This document shows positions 42,787-51,615 of a DNA stretch of 64,000 nucleotides, in pieces. The stretch is from [Pasteurella] mairii (GTDB taxonomy: Bacteria > Pseudomonadota > Gammaproteobacteria > Enterobacterales > Pasteurellaceae). The stretch covers positions 1,321,605 to 1,385,604 of the forward strand of contig UGSS01000002.1 in assembly GCA_900454475.1 (NCBI GenBank), in the 5' to 3' direction. Made by a program: the position numbers and the translations under genes. The number at the start of each line of letters is the position of its first letter. The first letter of the stretch is position 1. The notes beneath the pieces are model-generated. The model saw nothing but the letters and a program-made list of their open reading frames with translations, searched no databases and was not told the origin of the DNA.

Positions 42787-44298
42787 ATGTCAGAACAACA
42801 CACTCCAGAACTTGATTTTCACGGTGAAATGGCGGTACGTCGCGAAAAATTAGCGACGTTGCGTGAAAAAGGAAATCCATTTCCGAATAACTTCCGTCGC
42901 GATGCGCTTGCGCAAGATTTACATCAGCAATATGACACGTTAGACGGTGAAAACCTTAAAGCGCAGAATATTGAAGTCAAAGTGGCTGGTCGTATTATGA
43001 CCCGTCGCGCAATGGGAAAAGCGACGTTTATCACCTTACAAGATATGAGCGGTCGTATTCAACTTTATGTAGCGCGCGATAATTTGCCGGAAGGTGTGTA
43101 TGCTGAAGATGTCGGCAACTGGGATCTTGGCGATATTGTTGGCGTAAAAGGTACCTTATTTAAAACTAAAACCAACGAATTGACCGTGAAAGCGCATGAC
43201 GTTCAATTATTGACCAAAGCCTTGCGCCCATTACCGGATAAATTCCACGGACTAAGTGACCAAGAAACTCGTTATCGTCAACGTTATTTAGATTTAATTG
43301 CTAATGAAGAATCGCGTCGTACCTTTGTAATCCGTTCTAAAGTCATTGCCGGTATCCGTGAATATTTTATTTCGAAAGGCTTTATGGAAGTGGAAACGCC
43401 AATGTTGCAAGTCATTCCGGGCGGAGCCGCTGCGCGTCCGTTTGTCACACATCACAATGCGTTGGATATTGATATGTATCTGCGTATTGCGCCGGAATTA
43501 TTCTTAAAACGCTTGGTCGTTGGCGGATTTGAACGCGTATTTGAGCTTAACCGTAACTTCCGTAACGAAGGGGTTTCCGTGCGTCATAATCCGGAATTTA
43601 CTATGCTGGAATATTATCAAGCCTATGCGGATTACCACGATTTAATGGATAACACCGAGGAATTATTGCGCAAATTAGCGTTAGATATTTTAGGCACAAC
43701 CATTGTCCCTTATGGCGAATATGAATTTGATTTCGGCAAACCGTTTGAGCGTATTACGATGCATGATGCTGTATTGAAATATGGTACGGATAAAGGCATT
43801 GTCAAAGCGGATTTATATGACGTTGATCGTGCTAAAGCCTTAGCGGAAAAATTGGGTATTGAAGTCCAAAAATCATGGGGATTAGGCAGCCTTGTTAATG
43901 CTATTTTTGAAGAAGTGGCAGAACATCACTTAATTCAACCGACTTTCTTGATGGCGCATCCTGCGGAAATTTCTCCGCTTGCTCGTCGTAATGACGACAA
44001 TCCGGAAGTCACCGATCGCTTTGAATTATTTATCGGCGGACGCGAAATCGGTAACGGTTTCTCTGAATTAAATGATGCCGAAGATCAAGCAGAACGTTTT
44101 GATGCGCAAGTGGCGGCAAAAGAAGCGGGTGATGATGAAGCCATGTTCAAAGATGACGATTTTGTGACCGCACTTGAACACGGTTTACCGCCAACTGCCG
44201 GCGAAGGATTGGGGATTGACCGTTTAGCCATGTTATTCGCTAATGCGGCGTCTATTCGTGATGTGATTTTATTCCCAGCAATGAAACAAAAAGCGTAA
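42787..44298 (+). CDS. lysS: Lysyl-tRNA synthetase, class II
   Basis: Charges tRNA-Lys. 503 residues: N-terminal OB-fold anticodon domain (about 60-150, [22 protein letters not shown]), then class II motifs: motif 2 [23 protein letters not shown] near 257 and motif 3 [14 protein letters not shown] near 475. AAGGTAACAAAA precedes the ATG. Operon with prfB, as in E. coli. A terminator follows immediately. Confidence 0.97.
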   Translation: MSEQHTPELDFHGEMAVRREKLATLREKGNPFPNNFRRDALAQDLHQQYDTLDGENLKAQNIEVKVAGRIMTRRAMGKATFITLQDMSGRIQLYVARDNLPEGVYAEDVGNWDLGDIVGVKGTLFKTKTNELTVKAHDVQLLTKALRPLPDKFHGLSDQETRYRQRYLDLIANEESRRTFVIRSKVIAGIREYFISKGFMEVETPMLQVIPGGAAARPFVTHHNALDIDMYLRIAPELFLKRLVVGGFERVFELNRNFRNEGVSVRHNPEFTMLEYYQAYADYHDLMDNTEELLRKLALDILGTTIVPYGEYEFDFGKPFERITMHDAVLKYGTDKGIVKADLYDVDRAKALAEKLGIEVQKSWGLGSLVNAIFEEVAEHHLIQPTFLMAHPAEISPLARRNDDNPEVTDRFELFIGGREIGNGFSELNDAEDQAERFDAQVAAKEAGDDEAMFKDDDFVTALEHGLPPTAGEGLGIDRLAMLFANAASIRDVILFPAMKQKA

Positions 44299-44304
44299 TA
44301 ATAG

Positions 44305-44332
44305 ATTGGCACCTTTATCGGTGCCAATTTTA
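44305..44332 (+). terminator. Terminator between lysS and hypA
   Basis: A perfect 9-bp stem ATTGGCACC/GGTGCCAAT with a 6-base loop, then a short T tract. It ends only 15 bases before the hypA start, so hypA expression would depend on readthrough unless it has a promoter elsewhere. Confidence 0.8.
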
Positions 44333-44347
44333 TATAAGGATAGGATT

Positions 44348-44689
44348 ATGCATGAAATGTCGCTGTGTCAAAATATGATGGAAATTATTGAGCAACAACG
44401 CCAAAAACATCATATCAATGAAGTCACTGATATTTGGTTGGAGCTGGGTGCGCTGTCTTGTGTGGAGCAAAGTGCGGTGGAATTTTGCTTTGAAATTATC
44501 CGCAAAGGGACCATTGCAAAACATTGCAAATTACATTTTATCCATCTTCCAGCAAAAGCCTGGTGTTGGCAATGCCAAAAAGAGGTAGAAGTTAAAGCTT
44601 ACCAAGATTGTTGCCCGCTTTGCCAAAGTGTGCATTTGCAACGCCAAAGCGGGAATGAATTTCGCATTAAAGAAATGGCAGTAAAATAA
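44348..44689 (+). CDS. hypA: Hydrogenase maturation nickel chaperone HypA
   Basis: Delivers nickel to [NiFe]-hydrogenase large subunits. 113 residues from the ATG giving MHEMSLCQNMMEII, preceded by AAGGAT. The nickel-binding His2 is present, WLELGALSCVEQSAVEFCFE is typical, and a four-cysteine zinc site appears as CWQC and CPLC (near 73 and 88). No other hydrogenase or hyp gene is in the window, so it is an orphan here, placed between lysS and the convergent qseC. Confidence 0.93.
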   Translation: MHEMSLCQNMMEIIEQQRQKHHINEVTDIWLELGALSCVEQSAVEFCFEIIRKGTIAKHCKLHFIHLPAKAWCWQCQKEVEVKAYQDCCPLCQSVHLQRQSGNEFRIKEMAVK

Positions 44690-44717
44690 CCTAAACAATA
44701 AAAGATTCTCGGTTCTT

Positions 44718-46106
44718 CTACGCATGTAATAAAATACTGACTCTTAGCCCTTTTTGCTGCGACGTATTTATACAATTTTCTAACCGCACTTGATAGTGGT
44801 GCAACTCGGCAATGCGTCGCACAATTGACAATCCCAGCCCACTGCCCTTTTCATTTTGACCAGCTGGTCGATAAAAACGTTGTCCTAATTTTTGCAAATC
44901 CTCATCGTTCACACCGCCGCCATTGTCTTCCACTACAATGCGATCTTGATATAAACTGACTTTAATCAACGAATTATCCGGACAATAGCGAATGGCATTA
45001 TCAATAATATTGCGCAACATTAACGATAATAACAAAGGCTGCCCCTGTTGCTCCGGCGGTGTGGCATAATGCTCAAATTGCAATTCGGTTTGGTGTTTTT
45101 GTGCTTGAAAATAAAGCTCGCCCAATAAAGACGGAATTAATTTCTTCCAATGCACCACTTGCAAATTTTCCAAGGCTTTCAAATTATCCAAACGAGAAAG
45201 AGTCAATAATTGCTCTACCAATTGCGTTGCACGATCAATGCCTTGCGTTAAATTTTTCAACGCCTGTTCGCGCATTGCGCGATCATCTTCCGCCATTTGT
45301 GCCACCTCCGTTTGAATACGCAATGCCGCCAGCGGGCTGCGTAATTCATGTGCGGCATCAGAGGTAAAACGACGTTCGCGTAGCAAAGAATTTGAGGTTC
45401 GTTCAAAAAAACTGTTCAGACTTTCCACCAAGGGCAAAATCTCATTTGGCACATGATGTGCCGGCAATTTGCTATTATCCTCTGGTTTACGCTGCCGCAC
45501 TAATTGCCCGACATAGCGCAAACGCTGCATTTCACGGTGAATAATCCAGATAATGACACCCAGTAAAAAAGGCAAACTGGCAAACCAAATCCACATTTGC
45601 CCGAACACCATGCCATACACCAAATCTTCGCGATAATCCAACTCTTGCCCAACCGCTACTATAAAAGATCCGCCACGCATTGGCATCCAAAAAACCCGCC
45701 ATTTATCGTCATCATTTAACAATTTCATGGATGAAAATCCAACTTTCGGCTCAAATATAAAATTATCGCCATTTTTTCCATCGCTCAATAAAAGCTCGCC
45801 ATTACGGGCAAAAATCGCAAAGGCTAAAGCATCATCATCAAATTCCACTTTTTTCAGCATATGCATACGACGTTTATGCCCTTTCGCCAATTCCGACCTT
45901 CTGTTCTCGGTTAAAATCAAGCGCAAATCAGAATTCGCCAAGCGTTTGGCAAATAAAATTTGTTGAGCATCAAATACTTCGTTCACTTCTTTACGCACTT
46001 GCAGCCACGCCACTGAGGTTGAAATTAACCAAATAACGACCGCACTTAATGATAAGATGATGATCAAACGAAAGCGTAAACTATTATTTTTCCTCAATTT
46101 CATCAT
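44718..46106 (-). CDS. qseC: QseC/FirS-type sensor histidine kinase
   Basis: Inner-membrane sensor kinase paired with the upstream regulator. 462 residues: TM1 (about 12-32), a periplasmic sensor with the DYRED motif (near 155, implicated in iron sensing by the Haemophilus homologue FirS), TM2 (about 168-190), HAMP, H-box [17 protein letters not shown] (phospho-His near 256), N-box [11 protein letters not shown], and G-boxes EDNGGGV and [12 protein letters not shown]. The start overlaps the regulator gene by 23 bases. Confidence 0.92.
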   Translation of the reverse strand: MMKLRKNNSLRFRLIIILSLSAVVIWLISTSVAWLQVRKEVNEVFDAQQILFAKRLANSDLRLILTENRRSELAKGHKRRMHMLKKVEFDDDALAFAIFARNGELLLSDGKNGDNFIFEPKVGFSSMKLLNDDDKWRVFWMPMRGGSFIVAVGQELDYREDLVYGMVFGQMWIWFASLPFLLGVIIWIIHREMQRLRYVGQLVRQRKPEDNSKLPAHHVPNEILPLVESLNSFFERTSNSLLRERRFTSDAAHELRSPLAALRIQTEVAQMAEDDRAMREQALKNLTQGIDRATQLVEQLLTLSRLDNLKALENLQVVHWKKLIPSLLGELYFQAQKHQTELQFEHYATPPEQQGQPLLLSLMLRNIIDNAIRYCPDNSLIKVSLYQDRIVVEDNGGGVNDEDLQKLGQRFYRPAGQNEKGSGLGLSIVRRIAELHHYQVRLENCINTSQQKGLRVSILLHA

Positions 46107-46761
46107 TTTTTCCTAATGCATAGCCCACACCATGTACCGTGCGAATAAACTGCTTGCCTAATTTTTGACGCAAATTATAAATATGCACTTCCAAAGCATT
46201 GCTGCTCACTTCATCATCCCAAGTATATAATTTTTCCTCGATAAAACTGCGGGATAATACACGCGCTTTATTCAGCATAAAAAGTTCTAATAAGTGGTAT
46301 TCTCTGGTGGTCAAATTGATTTCTTGTTCCTGCAAATAGATTTTTCTTGAGTTCGGATCTAATTTAACTAAACTGTGCGACAAAATTGGGGTAATTTGCC
46401 CATAACGACGCCGAATTAACGCTTGTAAACGCGCGACCACTTCGGCTAAGGCAAAGGGTTTGCATAAATAATCATCCGCTCCGCATTGCAAACCGGTTAC
46501 GCGCTCATCCAAAGTATCGCGTGCGGTTAAAATCAATACGGGTACATCTTCATTATTTTTACGCCATATTTGCAAAATATCCAATCCGTCCATTTTCGGC
46601 AAGGTCAGATCCAACACCACCGCATCATAAGGCGCTGATTTAATCGCCTCCAAGCCGGTTTGCCCATCATCAAACCAATCCACACTAAAACCGGATTTAG
46701 TTAATCCGATTTTTAGTCCATCCCCAATCATGGAATCATCTTCAATTAATAAAATTCGCAT
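46084..46761 (-). CDS. qseB: QseB/FirR-type OmpR-family response regulator
   Basis: DNA-binding partner of the kinase. 225 residues from the ATG giving [15 protein letters not shown] (family start; three codons upstream are open but unneeded). Receiver marks: acidic pair near 8-9, phospho-Asp51 in [13 protein letters not shown], Thr and Lys in LTARD and YLCKPF. The C-terminal winged helix includes [13 protein letters not shown] and [17 protein letters not shown] box for this regulator family lies upstream of ygiW, suggesting autoregulation of ygiW-qseBC. Confidence 0.93.
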   Translation of the reverse strand: MRILLIEDDSMIGDGLKIGLTKSGFSVDWFDDGQTGLEAIKSAPYDAVVLDLTLPKMDGLDILQIWRKNNEDVPVLILTARDTLDERVTGLQCGADDYLCKPFALAEVVARLQALIRRRYGQITPILSHSLVKLDPNSRKIYLQEQEINLTTREYHLLELFMLNKARVLSRSFIEEKLYTWDDEVSSNALEVHIYNLRQKLGKQFIRTVHGVGYALGKNDEIEEK

Positions 46762-46893
46762 TTTACCCACTTTTATATCGACTACGTTAGAACAAATACA
46801 AATAATCCTGTCTCAGATAATACTAAAAACAGGATTTACAATGCATCTTATGGGTTAAGTTTAACTGAAAATCAGGAAGTTGCGATAAAAAAA

Positions 46894-47298
46894 TTAGCGC
46901 ACTTTTTCTACGCGATGAATTTCTACTTCGGTCTTATTCCAAGATTTATCCACTTCACCATATAATTTCACTTCATCATTTGGGGAAACATCTTGTCCGC
47001 GCCAAGCGCCACGTTCGATCTCAACCACCATTTCGCCACTGGCATCTTTGATGCGATAATCATCTTTGCCTACTTGTTCGACAATTTTACCTTGTAAAAC
47101 AATATATTGATCATCTTTCCAAGTATTTTCCTGTGCAATAGTCGTCACCGGTTGATTGGCGTTGATAAACCCTCCAGAACGCATCATTTCGTGACGGGAT
47201 CTGTCAGAATTCCCATTTTGAAACCCTCCAGCAGCGGTTACGGTAATACTAACTGTTGATAATACTAAAATTGTTGCTAAACTAATTTTCTTCATCAT
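46894..47298 (-). CDS. ygiW: YgiW-type periplasmic OB-fold (BOF) protein
   Basis: A small exported OB-fold protein of the NirD/YgiW/YdeI family, first gene of the ygiW-qseB-qseC unit as described in Aggregatibacter and Haemophilus. 134 residues: signal peptide (cleavage after TAA near 23), a Gly/Asn-rich linker, then the OB domain with TWKDDQYIVLQGKIVEQVGKD, VEIERGAWRG and VKLYGEVDK. Two adjacent ATGs (47298 or 47295) follow GGAG; the second has the better spacing. The qseB start lies 132 bases further on, so an internal promoter is possible. The ligand is unknown. Confidence 0.88.
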   Translation of the reverse strand: MMKKISLATILVLSTVSITVTAAGGFQNGNSDRSRHEMMRSGGFINANQPVTTIAQENTWKDDQYIVLQGKIVEQVGKDDYRIKDASGEMVVEIERGAWRGQDVSPNDEVKLYGEVDKSWNKTEVEIHRVEKVR

Positions 47299-47327
47299 AA
47301 ATCTCCTTACTAAATTTGGGGTTTATC

Positions 47328-47358
47328 CAAAGCGATCCTCATTCGCTTTGATGAGGAT
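47328..47358. repeat. Interleaved perfect inverted repeats upstream of ygiW
   Basis: Four abutting arms, plus strand: CAAAGCGA (47328-47335), ATCCTCAT (47335-47342), TCGCTTTG (47343-47350), ATGAGGAT (47351-47358). Arms 1 and 3 pair, and arms 2 and 4 pair, each a perfect 8 bp. This is the order of an H-type pseudoknot or of two mutually exclusive hairpins. It is 30-60 bases before ygiW. It could also be a DNA operator. Confidence 0.7.
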
Positions 47359-47374
47359 ATTTAAACAAATAAAG

Positions 47375-47391
47375 ATTAAGAAAATCTTAAG
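47375..47391 (-). promoter_or_regulatory. PmrA/QseB-type box upstream of ygiW
   Basis: Read toward ygiW it is CTTAAG-N5-CTTAAT, a full match to the YTTAAK-N5-YTTAAK direct repeat bound by PmrA/QseB-type regulators (11-bp period). It lies 77-93 bases before ygiW and 33-49 bases before the divergent aminotransferase. Possible -10 elements on the ygiW side are TAAATA or TTTAAA (47358-47365). Confidence 0.75.
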
Positions 47392-47423
47392 AAACAAAAA
47401 AAGATCAAAAAAAGGAAAAAATT

Positions 47424-48545
47424 ATGCGCTGTGACAATATGTCGGCTTTTATCGTCATGGATATCGTGCGTGAAGCGGCAAAATACCCGAATGCCATCCA
47501 CTTTGAAATCGGTCAGCCCGATCTCGCCCCCTCGCCTAAAGTAACACAAGCCCTGCTGCAAGCCGTCGAAGCCCAACAATTCAGCTATACCGAAAGTTTA
47601 GGACTGGCGGCGTTGCGCGATAAAATCTGCCAATATTATGACCGCACTTATGGTGTGAAAATTACGTCCAACCGCGTATTATTAACGCCCGGAACCAGTG
47701 GTGCGTTTTTAGTGGCATACGCGCTCACTTTAAATAAAGGCGATAAACTCGGCTTAACGGATCCGGCATATCCTTGCTACAAAAACTTCGCTTATATGAT
47801 GGATATTGAACCCGAATTTATGCCGGTGGATAAACAAGATTATTATCAATTATCACCGGAACAATTACAGGGACGCGAAATTCAAGCGCTACAAATTTCC
47901 TCGCCGGCAAATCCAACCGGCAATATTTACCGCGCCGAACGTTTGAAAGCCTTAAATGACTATTGCATGGCGCATCAAATCGCTTTTATTTCTGACGAAC
48001 TTTATCATGGCTTGGTGTATGACGAACAAGCTGCCAGCGCCTTGCAATTTAACCCGAATGCCTATGTTATCAACGGATTTTCCAAATATTTTTGTATGCC
48101 GGGAATGCGATTAGGTTGGATTATCGTGCCGGAAAATAAGGTTCGAGAAGCCGAAATTATTGCACAAAATATCTTTATTTCTGCCCCAACGTTAAGTCAA
48201 TATGCCGCGCTGGAAGCCTTTGACCAAGCCTATTTAGACGAGGTAAAAGAAAAATTCCGCCAACGTCGTGACTTTTTATATCAGCAGCTAAGCGATATTT
48301 TTACCATTGAATTTAAACCGCAAGGCGCCTTTTATTTATGGGCAGATGTGTCAAAATATACTAACAATTGTTATGAATTTGCACAAGAAATGCTGCGCGA
48401 AATTCAAGTTGCTGCCACGCCGGATATTGATTTTGGACGTAATGGAACGCAGCATTATCTCCGTTTTGCTTATACTCGCGATATTGAACATTTACGCGAA
48501 GGCGTTGAACGTATGAAAGGTTGGCTTGCCACAAGAAAACCTTAA
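47424..48545 (+). CDS. PLP-dependent aminotransferase, class I/II
   Basis: A 373-residue fold-type I aminotransferase. Marks: FEIGQPDLAPSPKV near 31, YTESLGLAALRDKICQYY, ISSPANPTGN (PLP-contacting Asn), FISDELYHGLVYD (PLP-ring Asp), the Schiff-base lysine in GFSKYFCMPGMRLGW near 220, and the C-terminal arginine in YLRFAYTRD. Substrate cannot be assigned from sequence alone. AAAGG precedes the ATG by 8 bases. It is divergent from ygiW and shares the QseB-box region. Confidence 0.85.
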   Translation: MRCDNMSAFIVMDIVREAAKYPNAIHFEIGQPDLAPSPKVTQALLQAVEAQQFSYTESLGLAALRDKICQYYDRTYGVKITSNRVLLTPGTSGAFLVAYALTLNKGDKLGLTDPAYPCYKNFAYMMDIEPEFMPVDKQDYYQLSPEQLQGREIQALQISSPANPTGNIYRAERLKALNDYCMAHQIAFISDELYHGLVYDEQAASALQFNPNAYVINGFSKYFCMPGMRLGWIIVPENKVREAEIIAQNIFISAPTLSQYAALEAFDQAYLDEVKEKFRQRRDFLYQQLSDIFTIEFKPQGAFYLWADVSKYTNNCYEFAQEMLREIQVAATPDIDFGRNGTQHYLRFAYTRDIEHLREGVERMKGWLATRKP

Positions 48546-48573
48546 ATGATTACGTAAAAAACACCAAAAAAAA

Positions 48574-48629
48574 GACCGCACTTTTCTTCTACATATTGCG
48601 TGATATGGCTGAAAGTGCGGTCGTTTTTT
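48574..48629. terminator. Inverted uptake-signal terminator after the aminotransferase
   Basis: Facing uptake signals GACCGCACTTT (48574-48584) and AAAGTGCGGTC (48612-48622) form an 11-bp stem, followed by G and T6. A-rich on the other flank, so it may also end the minus-strand glyA-DUF1294 transcript. Confidence 0.75.
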
Positions 48630-48907
48630 ATTCTTTTTAATATGGTAATACCACCAAGGCAATATCACTATCCACAAAATCGCGCTCAAACTCACGATAA
48701 GTTTAAAACTTATATGTTGCGTTTTATGACGAAAATGTTTCATTGCCAAATGTACGCCGATAAAACTGCCGCACAACGACAACAAAAACAAACTTTTTCC
48801 GGAATGCGCCCCTACTGTTTTATTGCCTTTAGCTTGTCACGATACATCAAAAAATAAGCGGCGATATTCACCGCCGTTAAATATAAAATAAAAGCAAAAT
48901 TAAGCAT
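48623..48907 (-). pseudogene. DUF1294 family small membrane protein, decayed
   Basis: The ATG at 48907 lies inside the last codons of glyA (8-base overlap, TATATGCTTAA). It encodes [20 protein letters not shown], then MYRDKLKAIKQ, the usual DUF1294 start. A TAG follows at codon 32 (48812-48814), then GRIPEK, then a frame change at an A5 run (48794-48798, one A short). The shifted frame continues SLFLLSLCGSFIGVHLAMKHFRHKTQHISFKL, which contains the family hallmark FRHKT, and a second hydrophobic helix. Two lesions make it a pseudogene. Rejoined, about 95 residues. Function of the family is unknown. Confidence 0.8.
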
Positions 48908-50162
48908 ATACCGGAAGACGTTTACAAATGTCCAACACTTTTGCTTTTATCTCGGCAATCACTTGCTCATGGTTTTCTTTGCCAATGCTATCTAATATAT
49001 CACACATCCAACCAGCTAACCTTTTCACATCATCTTCGTTAAACCCTCGACGTGTTACTGCCGGCGTACCTACACGAATACCGGAAGTCACAAATGGTTT
49101 TTGTGGATCATTTGGCACTGAGTTTTTGTTTACCGTAATGTTTGCTCGACCTAACGCCGCATCCGCTGCTTTACCAGTTAACCCGTGACTAACCAAATCT
49201 ACTAAGAATAAATGGTTTTCGGTACCATTTGATACCACGTTATATCCACGTTGTTTAAATACCTCCACCATTGCTTTGGCATTTCTCAATACGTTAACTT
49301 GGTATTCTTTGAAGGCTGGCTCTAAGGCTTCCTTGAAACATACCGCTTTTGCTGCGATAATGTGAACTAATGGACCACCTTGATTTGCTGGAAACACAGA
49401 TGATTGCAATTTTTTGTAGATTTCTTCATCACCACAAGCAGACAAAATTAAACCGCCACGTGGACCACCTAAGGTTTTGTGTGTCGTGGTTGTTACAACG
49501 TGAGCGTATGGTAATGGGCTAGGGTAAATACCTGCTGCGATCAAACCTGCTACGTGTGCCATATCTACGAATAAATATGCGCCTACTGTATCAGCAATTT
49601 CACGCATTTTCGCCCAGTCCACCACTTGAGAATACGCGGAAAAACCTGCTACGATAATTTTCGGTTGGCATTCCTTCGCTTTTGCTAATACATCATTGTA
49701 GTCAATTAAGCCATCCGCAGTGATACCGTAAAGTACTGAGTTATAGATTTTACCCGAGAAACTTACTTTCGCACCATGTGTTAAATGACCACCGTGCGCC
49801 AAATCCATACCTAAAATTGTATCGCCTGCATTGATTAACGCACCATAAACAGCAGCGTTGGCTTGTGAACCAGAGTGTGGTTGCACGTTAGCGTAATCAC
49901 AGTTAAATAATTCTTTTGCACGATCAATCGCCAATTGCTCAACGATATCCGCATACTCACAACCACTGTAATACCGTTTGCCCGGATAACCTTCCGCGTA
50001 TTTATTGGTAAACTGAGAACCTTGCGCTTCCATAACACGCGGGCTAGCATAATTCTCAGATGCTATCAACTCAATATGTTCTTCTTGACGACGATTTTCA
50101 TCTTGGATGGCTTGCCATAGAACCGGATCGTAATCTGCAATATTCATTGATTTTTTAAACAT
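48900..50162 (-). CDS. glyA: Serine hydroxymethyltransferase
   Basis: Converts serine and THF to glycine and methylene-THF, the main one-carbon source. 420 residues, E. coli-like. Marks: [19 protein letters not shown] near 33, [29 protein letters not shown], and the PLP lysine in [18 protein letters not shown] near 230. The [11 protein letters not shown] start region is preceded by five extra residues (MFKKS), as in related species; AAGGAA sits upstream. No convincing PurR or MetR site was seen in the 344-base upstream region. Confidence 0.97.
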   Translation of the reverse strand: MFKKSMNIADYDPVLWQAIQDENRRQEEHIELIASENYASPRVMEAQGSQFTNKYAEGYPGKRYYSGCEYADIVEQLAIDRAKELFNCDYANVQPHSGSQANAAVYGALINAGDTILGMDLAHGGHLTHGAKVSFSGKIYNSVLYGITADGLIDYNDVLAKAKECQPKIIVAGFSAYSQVVDWAKMREIADTVGAYLFVDMAHVAGLIAAGIYPSPLPYAHVVTTTTHKTLGGPRGGLILSACGDEEIYKKLQSSVFPANQGGPLVHIIAAKAVCFKEALEPAFKEYQVNVLRNAKAMVEVFKQRGYNVVSNGTENHLFLVDLVSHGLTGKAADAALGRANITVNKNSVPNDPQKPFVTSGIRVGTPAVTRRGFNEDDVKRLAGWMCDILDSIGKENHEQVIAEIKAKVLDICKRLPVYA

Positions 50163-50506
50163 GGTCAGTTCCTTCTTAGTAAAAAAGTTAAGTAATCGGT
50201 TGCGCTACTTATTCTACCCTATTTTTAGAAAAAAGATTAGCGAAAATTTTTCCTATTCTACATTATATTGTGATCAAACCTAAATATATTAAGGTTGGTT
50301 TTATGACAATGCTAGTATGCTCATGATGTAAAAAAGGACAGATATAAAGCCTGTCCCTATAAAATCATCAATTTTTAACCGCACTTTACTTCATAATCTT
50401 TACTTTGTGTTATTTTATCAATCATAATAATTTAGGTCTAAAATGAGTAAATTCCGATATTTCGCTTCCAAAATTTATGCTTTATTGGCAAGGCTTCGCA
50501 CATCAT
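50163..50506. other. glyA upstream region
   Basis: 344 bases without a credible gene. It holds the likely glyA promoter (AT-rich, 50200-50280), a terminator for the XRE gene, one uptake signal near 50381, and AT-rich filler. A seven-codon frame at 50303 ends at TGA and is not considered real. Confidence 0.5.
50330..50356 (-). terminator. Terminator downstream of the XRE gene
   Basis: Minus strand: 6-bp stem GGACAG/CTGTCC (50336-50341 with 50351-50356), 9-base loop, then T6. It lies 150 bases past the XRE stop. Confidence 0.6.
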
Positions 50507-50896
50507 CTAGGATTTTCTTTCTAACAACGAAATAATTTTATTCAAGTTCTGAATTTCTTTTTCTTTTTGAATAAGTAACTCATTTTTATGAGCTAACTGT
50601 AACTTCAATTTTTCAATTTCAAGAGCCAAACCTTCAGTATTACCATTATAATTTGTATAAATATAATCACTGTTGTCATTCATACAAAAAATAACACCAT
50701 TCTCAGTATCTACCAAATCAGTCACTTTCATATTAAAGATTTGAGCAATTTGTACTAATTTATCGTATTGTAATTTCGTATCACCGCACTCAATTTTGGC
50801 ATACCCACTTGGCGACATATTCATTTTTTCTGCCATGTCTTCTTGTGAAAATTGGTGTAATTCTCGCATCAAACGAATTTTATCGTATACCGCCAT
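50507..50896 (-). CDS. XRE-family transcription regulator with C-terminal coiled coil
   Basis: 129 residues from the ATG giving MAVYDKIRLMRELHQF. Helix-turn-helix at about 6-62 (FSQEDMAEKMNMSPSGYAKIECG is the HTH core; IFNMKVTDLV closes it). A short middle segment is followed by a heptad-rich coiled coil (about 88-127, LEIEKLKLQLAHKNELLIQ). A start 18 codons upstream is open but lacks a ribosome site. It is divergent from the lipoprotein gene, with copies of TTAATATT in the shared region that could be its operators. Target genes are unknown. Confidence 0.8.
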   Translation of the reverse strand: MAVYDKIRLMRELHQFSQEDMAEKMNMSPSGYAKIECGDTKLQYDKLVQIAQIFNMKVTDLVDTENGVIFCMNDNSDYIYTNYNGNTEGLALEIEKLKLQLAHKNELLIQKEKEIQNLNKIISLLERKS

Positions 50897-51056
50897 TTTA
50901 ATATTCCAAATTGAGTAGAGATTGTCTGAATAAGACGTTGATTGTCCCATCCATGGCTGTCTTAATATTCCCTAATTTCTTAATATTACCTTGCAATCAC
51001 ATTTCAAGATAAGATTGTAAATAATGCTATTTTTACATATTTAGAGGTTTTAATCT

Positions 51057-51566
51057 ATGAAAAAGTTAACTAAATTCGGGAAAGTTGCAGCATTAATTGT
51101 CACTGCAGGACTTGCTACCGGTTGTGCAACTATTGTAAGTAAAAGTGATTACCCAGTTTCCATCACATCAACGCCGAGCCAAGTACCTTTCGAAATCAAA
51201 AACCGTGCAGGAGAGATCGTTACTCGTGGTACAACACCACAAAGTGTAATATTAAAAGCGGGCGCAGGCTATTTCAAAGGCGAGAAGTATCAAGTTACAT
51301 TTAGACCAACTGGTAAAAATAGACAACCACAAACATTTGTATTAGATACAACGCTAGATGGTTGGTATTTAGGCGGTAATTTACTATTTGGTGGATTGAT
51401 CGGTTATTTAATCGTAGATCCAATGACTGGTGCAATGTATAAACTTCCTGAAAAATTCGCTGTAAATTTAGACACAAATAAAACAGAAACTGCTGGATTA
51501 CATATCATCTCTATTGATAAACTGAATGACGAGCAACGCGCTAAATTACAACAAATCAAACTATAA
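51057..51566 (+). CDS. Predicted lipoprotein
   Basis: 169 residues with a lipoprotein signal: positive start, hydrophobic core and lipobox ATGC with Cys23. The mature part begins ATIVSKSDYPVSITSTPSQV, with a PEGA-like strand pattern (SITSTPSQVPFEIKNRAGEIVTRGTTPQSVILKAG), and has a Gly-rich hydrophobic stretch GGNLLFGGLIGYLIVDPMTGAMY near 101-123 that could be membrane-associated. Similar short lipoproteins occur in Pasteurellaceae without known function. AGAGG precedes the ATG. It may be regulated by the divergent XRE protein. Confidence 0.75.
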   Translation: MKKLTKFGKVAALIVTAGLATGCATIVSKSDYPVSITSTPSQVPFEIKNRAGEIVTRGTTPQSVILKAGAGYFKGEKYQVTFRPTGKNRQPQTFVLDTTLDGWYLGGNLLFGGLIGYLIVDPMTGAMYKLPEKFAVNLDTNKTETAGLHIISIDKLNDEQRAKLQQIKL

Positions 51567-51591
51567 AAAAAGGGCGAAAAATATTTCGCCC
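51564..51591 (-). terminator. Terminator after purD
   Basis: An 8-bp stem GGGCGAAA/TTTCGCCC (51572-51579 with 51584-51591) with a 4-base loop. A run of A on the plus strand supplies the T tract for minus-strand transcription, 24 bases past the purD stop. It can also fold at the end of the lipoprotein transcript. Confidence 0.85.
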
Positions 51592-51615
51592 CACAAAAGT
51601 AAGTCCATTAAAAAA

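Noticed and set aside
50303-50344. Mini frame MTMLVCS-TGA-CKKGQI that looks like a zinc ribbon with an internal TGA
   Set aside because: Far too short, no ribosome site and no sign of a selenocysteine element; the same bases form a minus-strand terminator.
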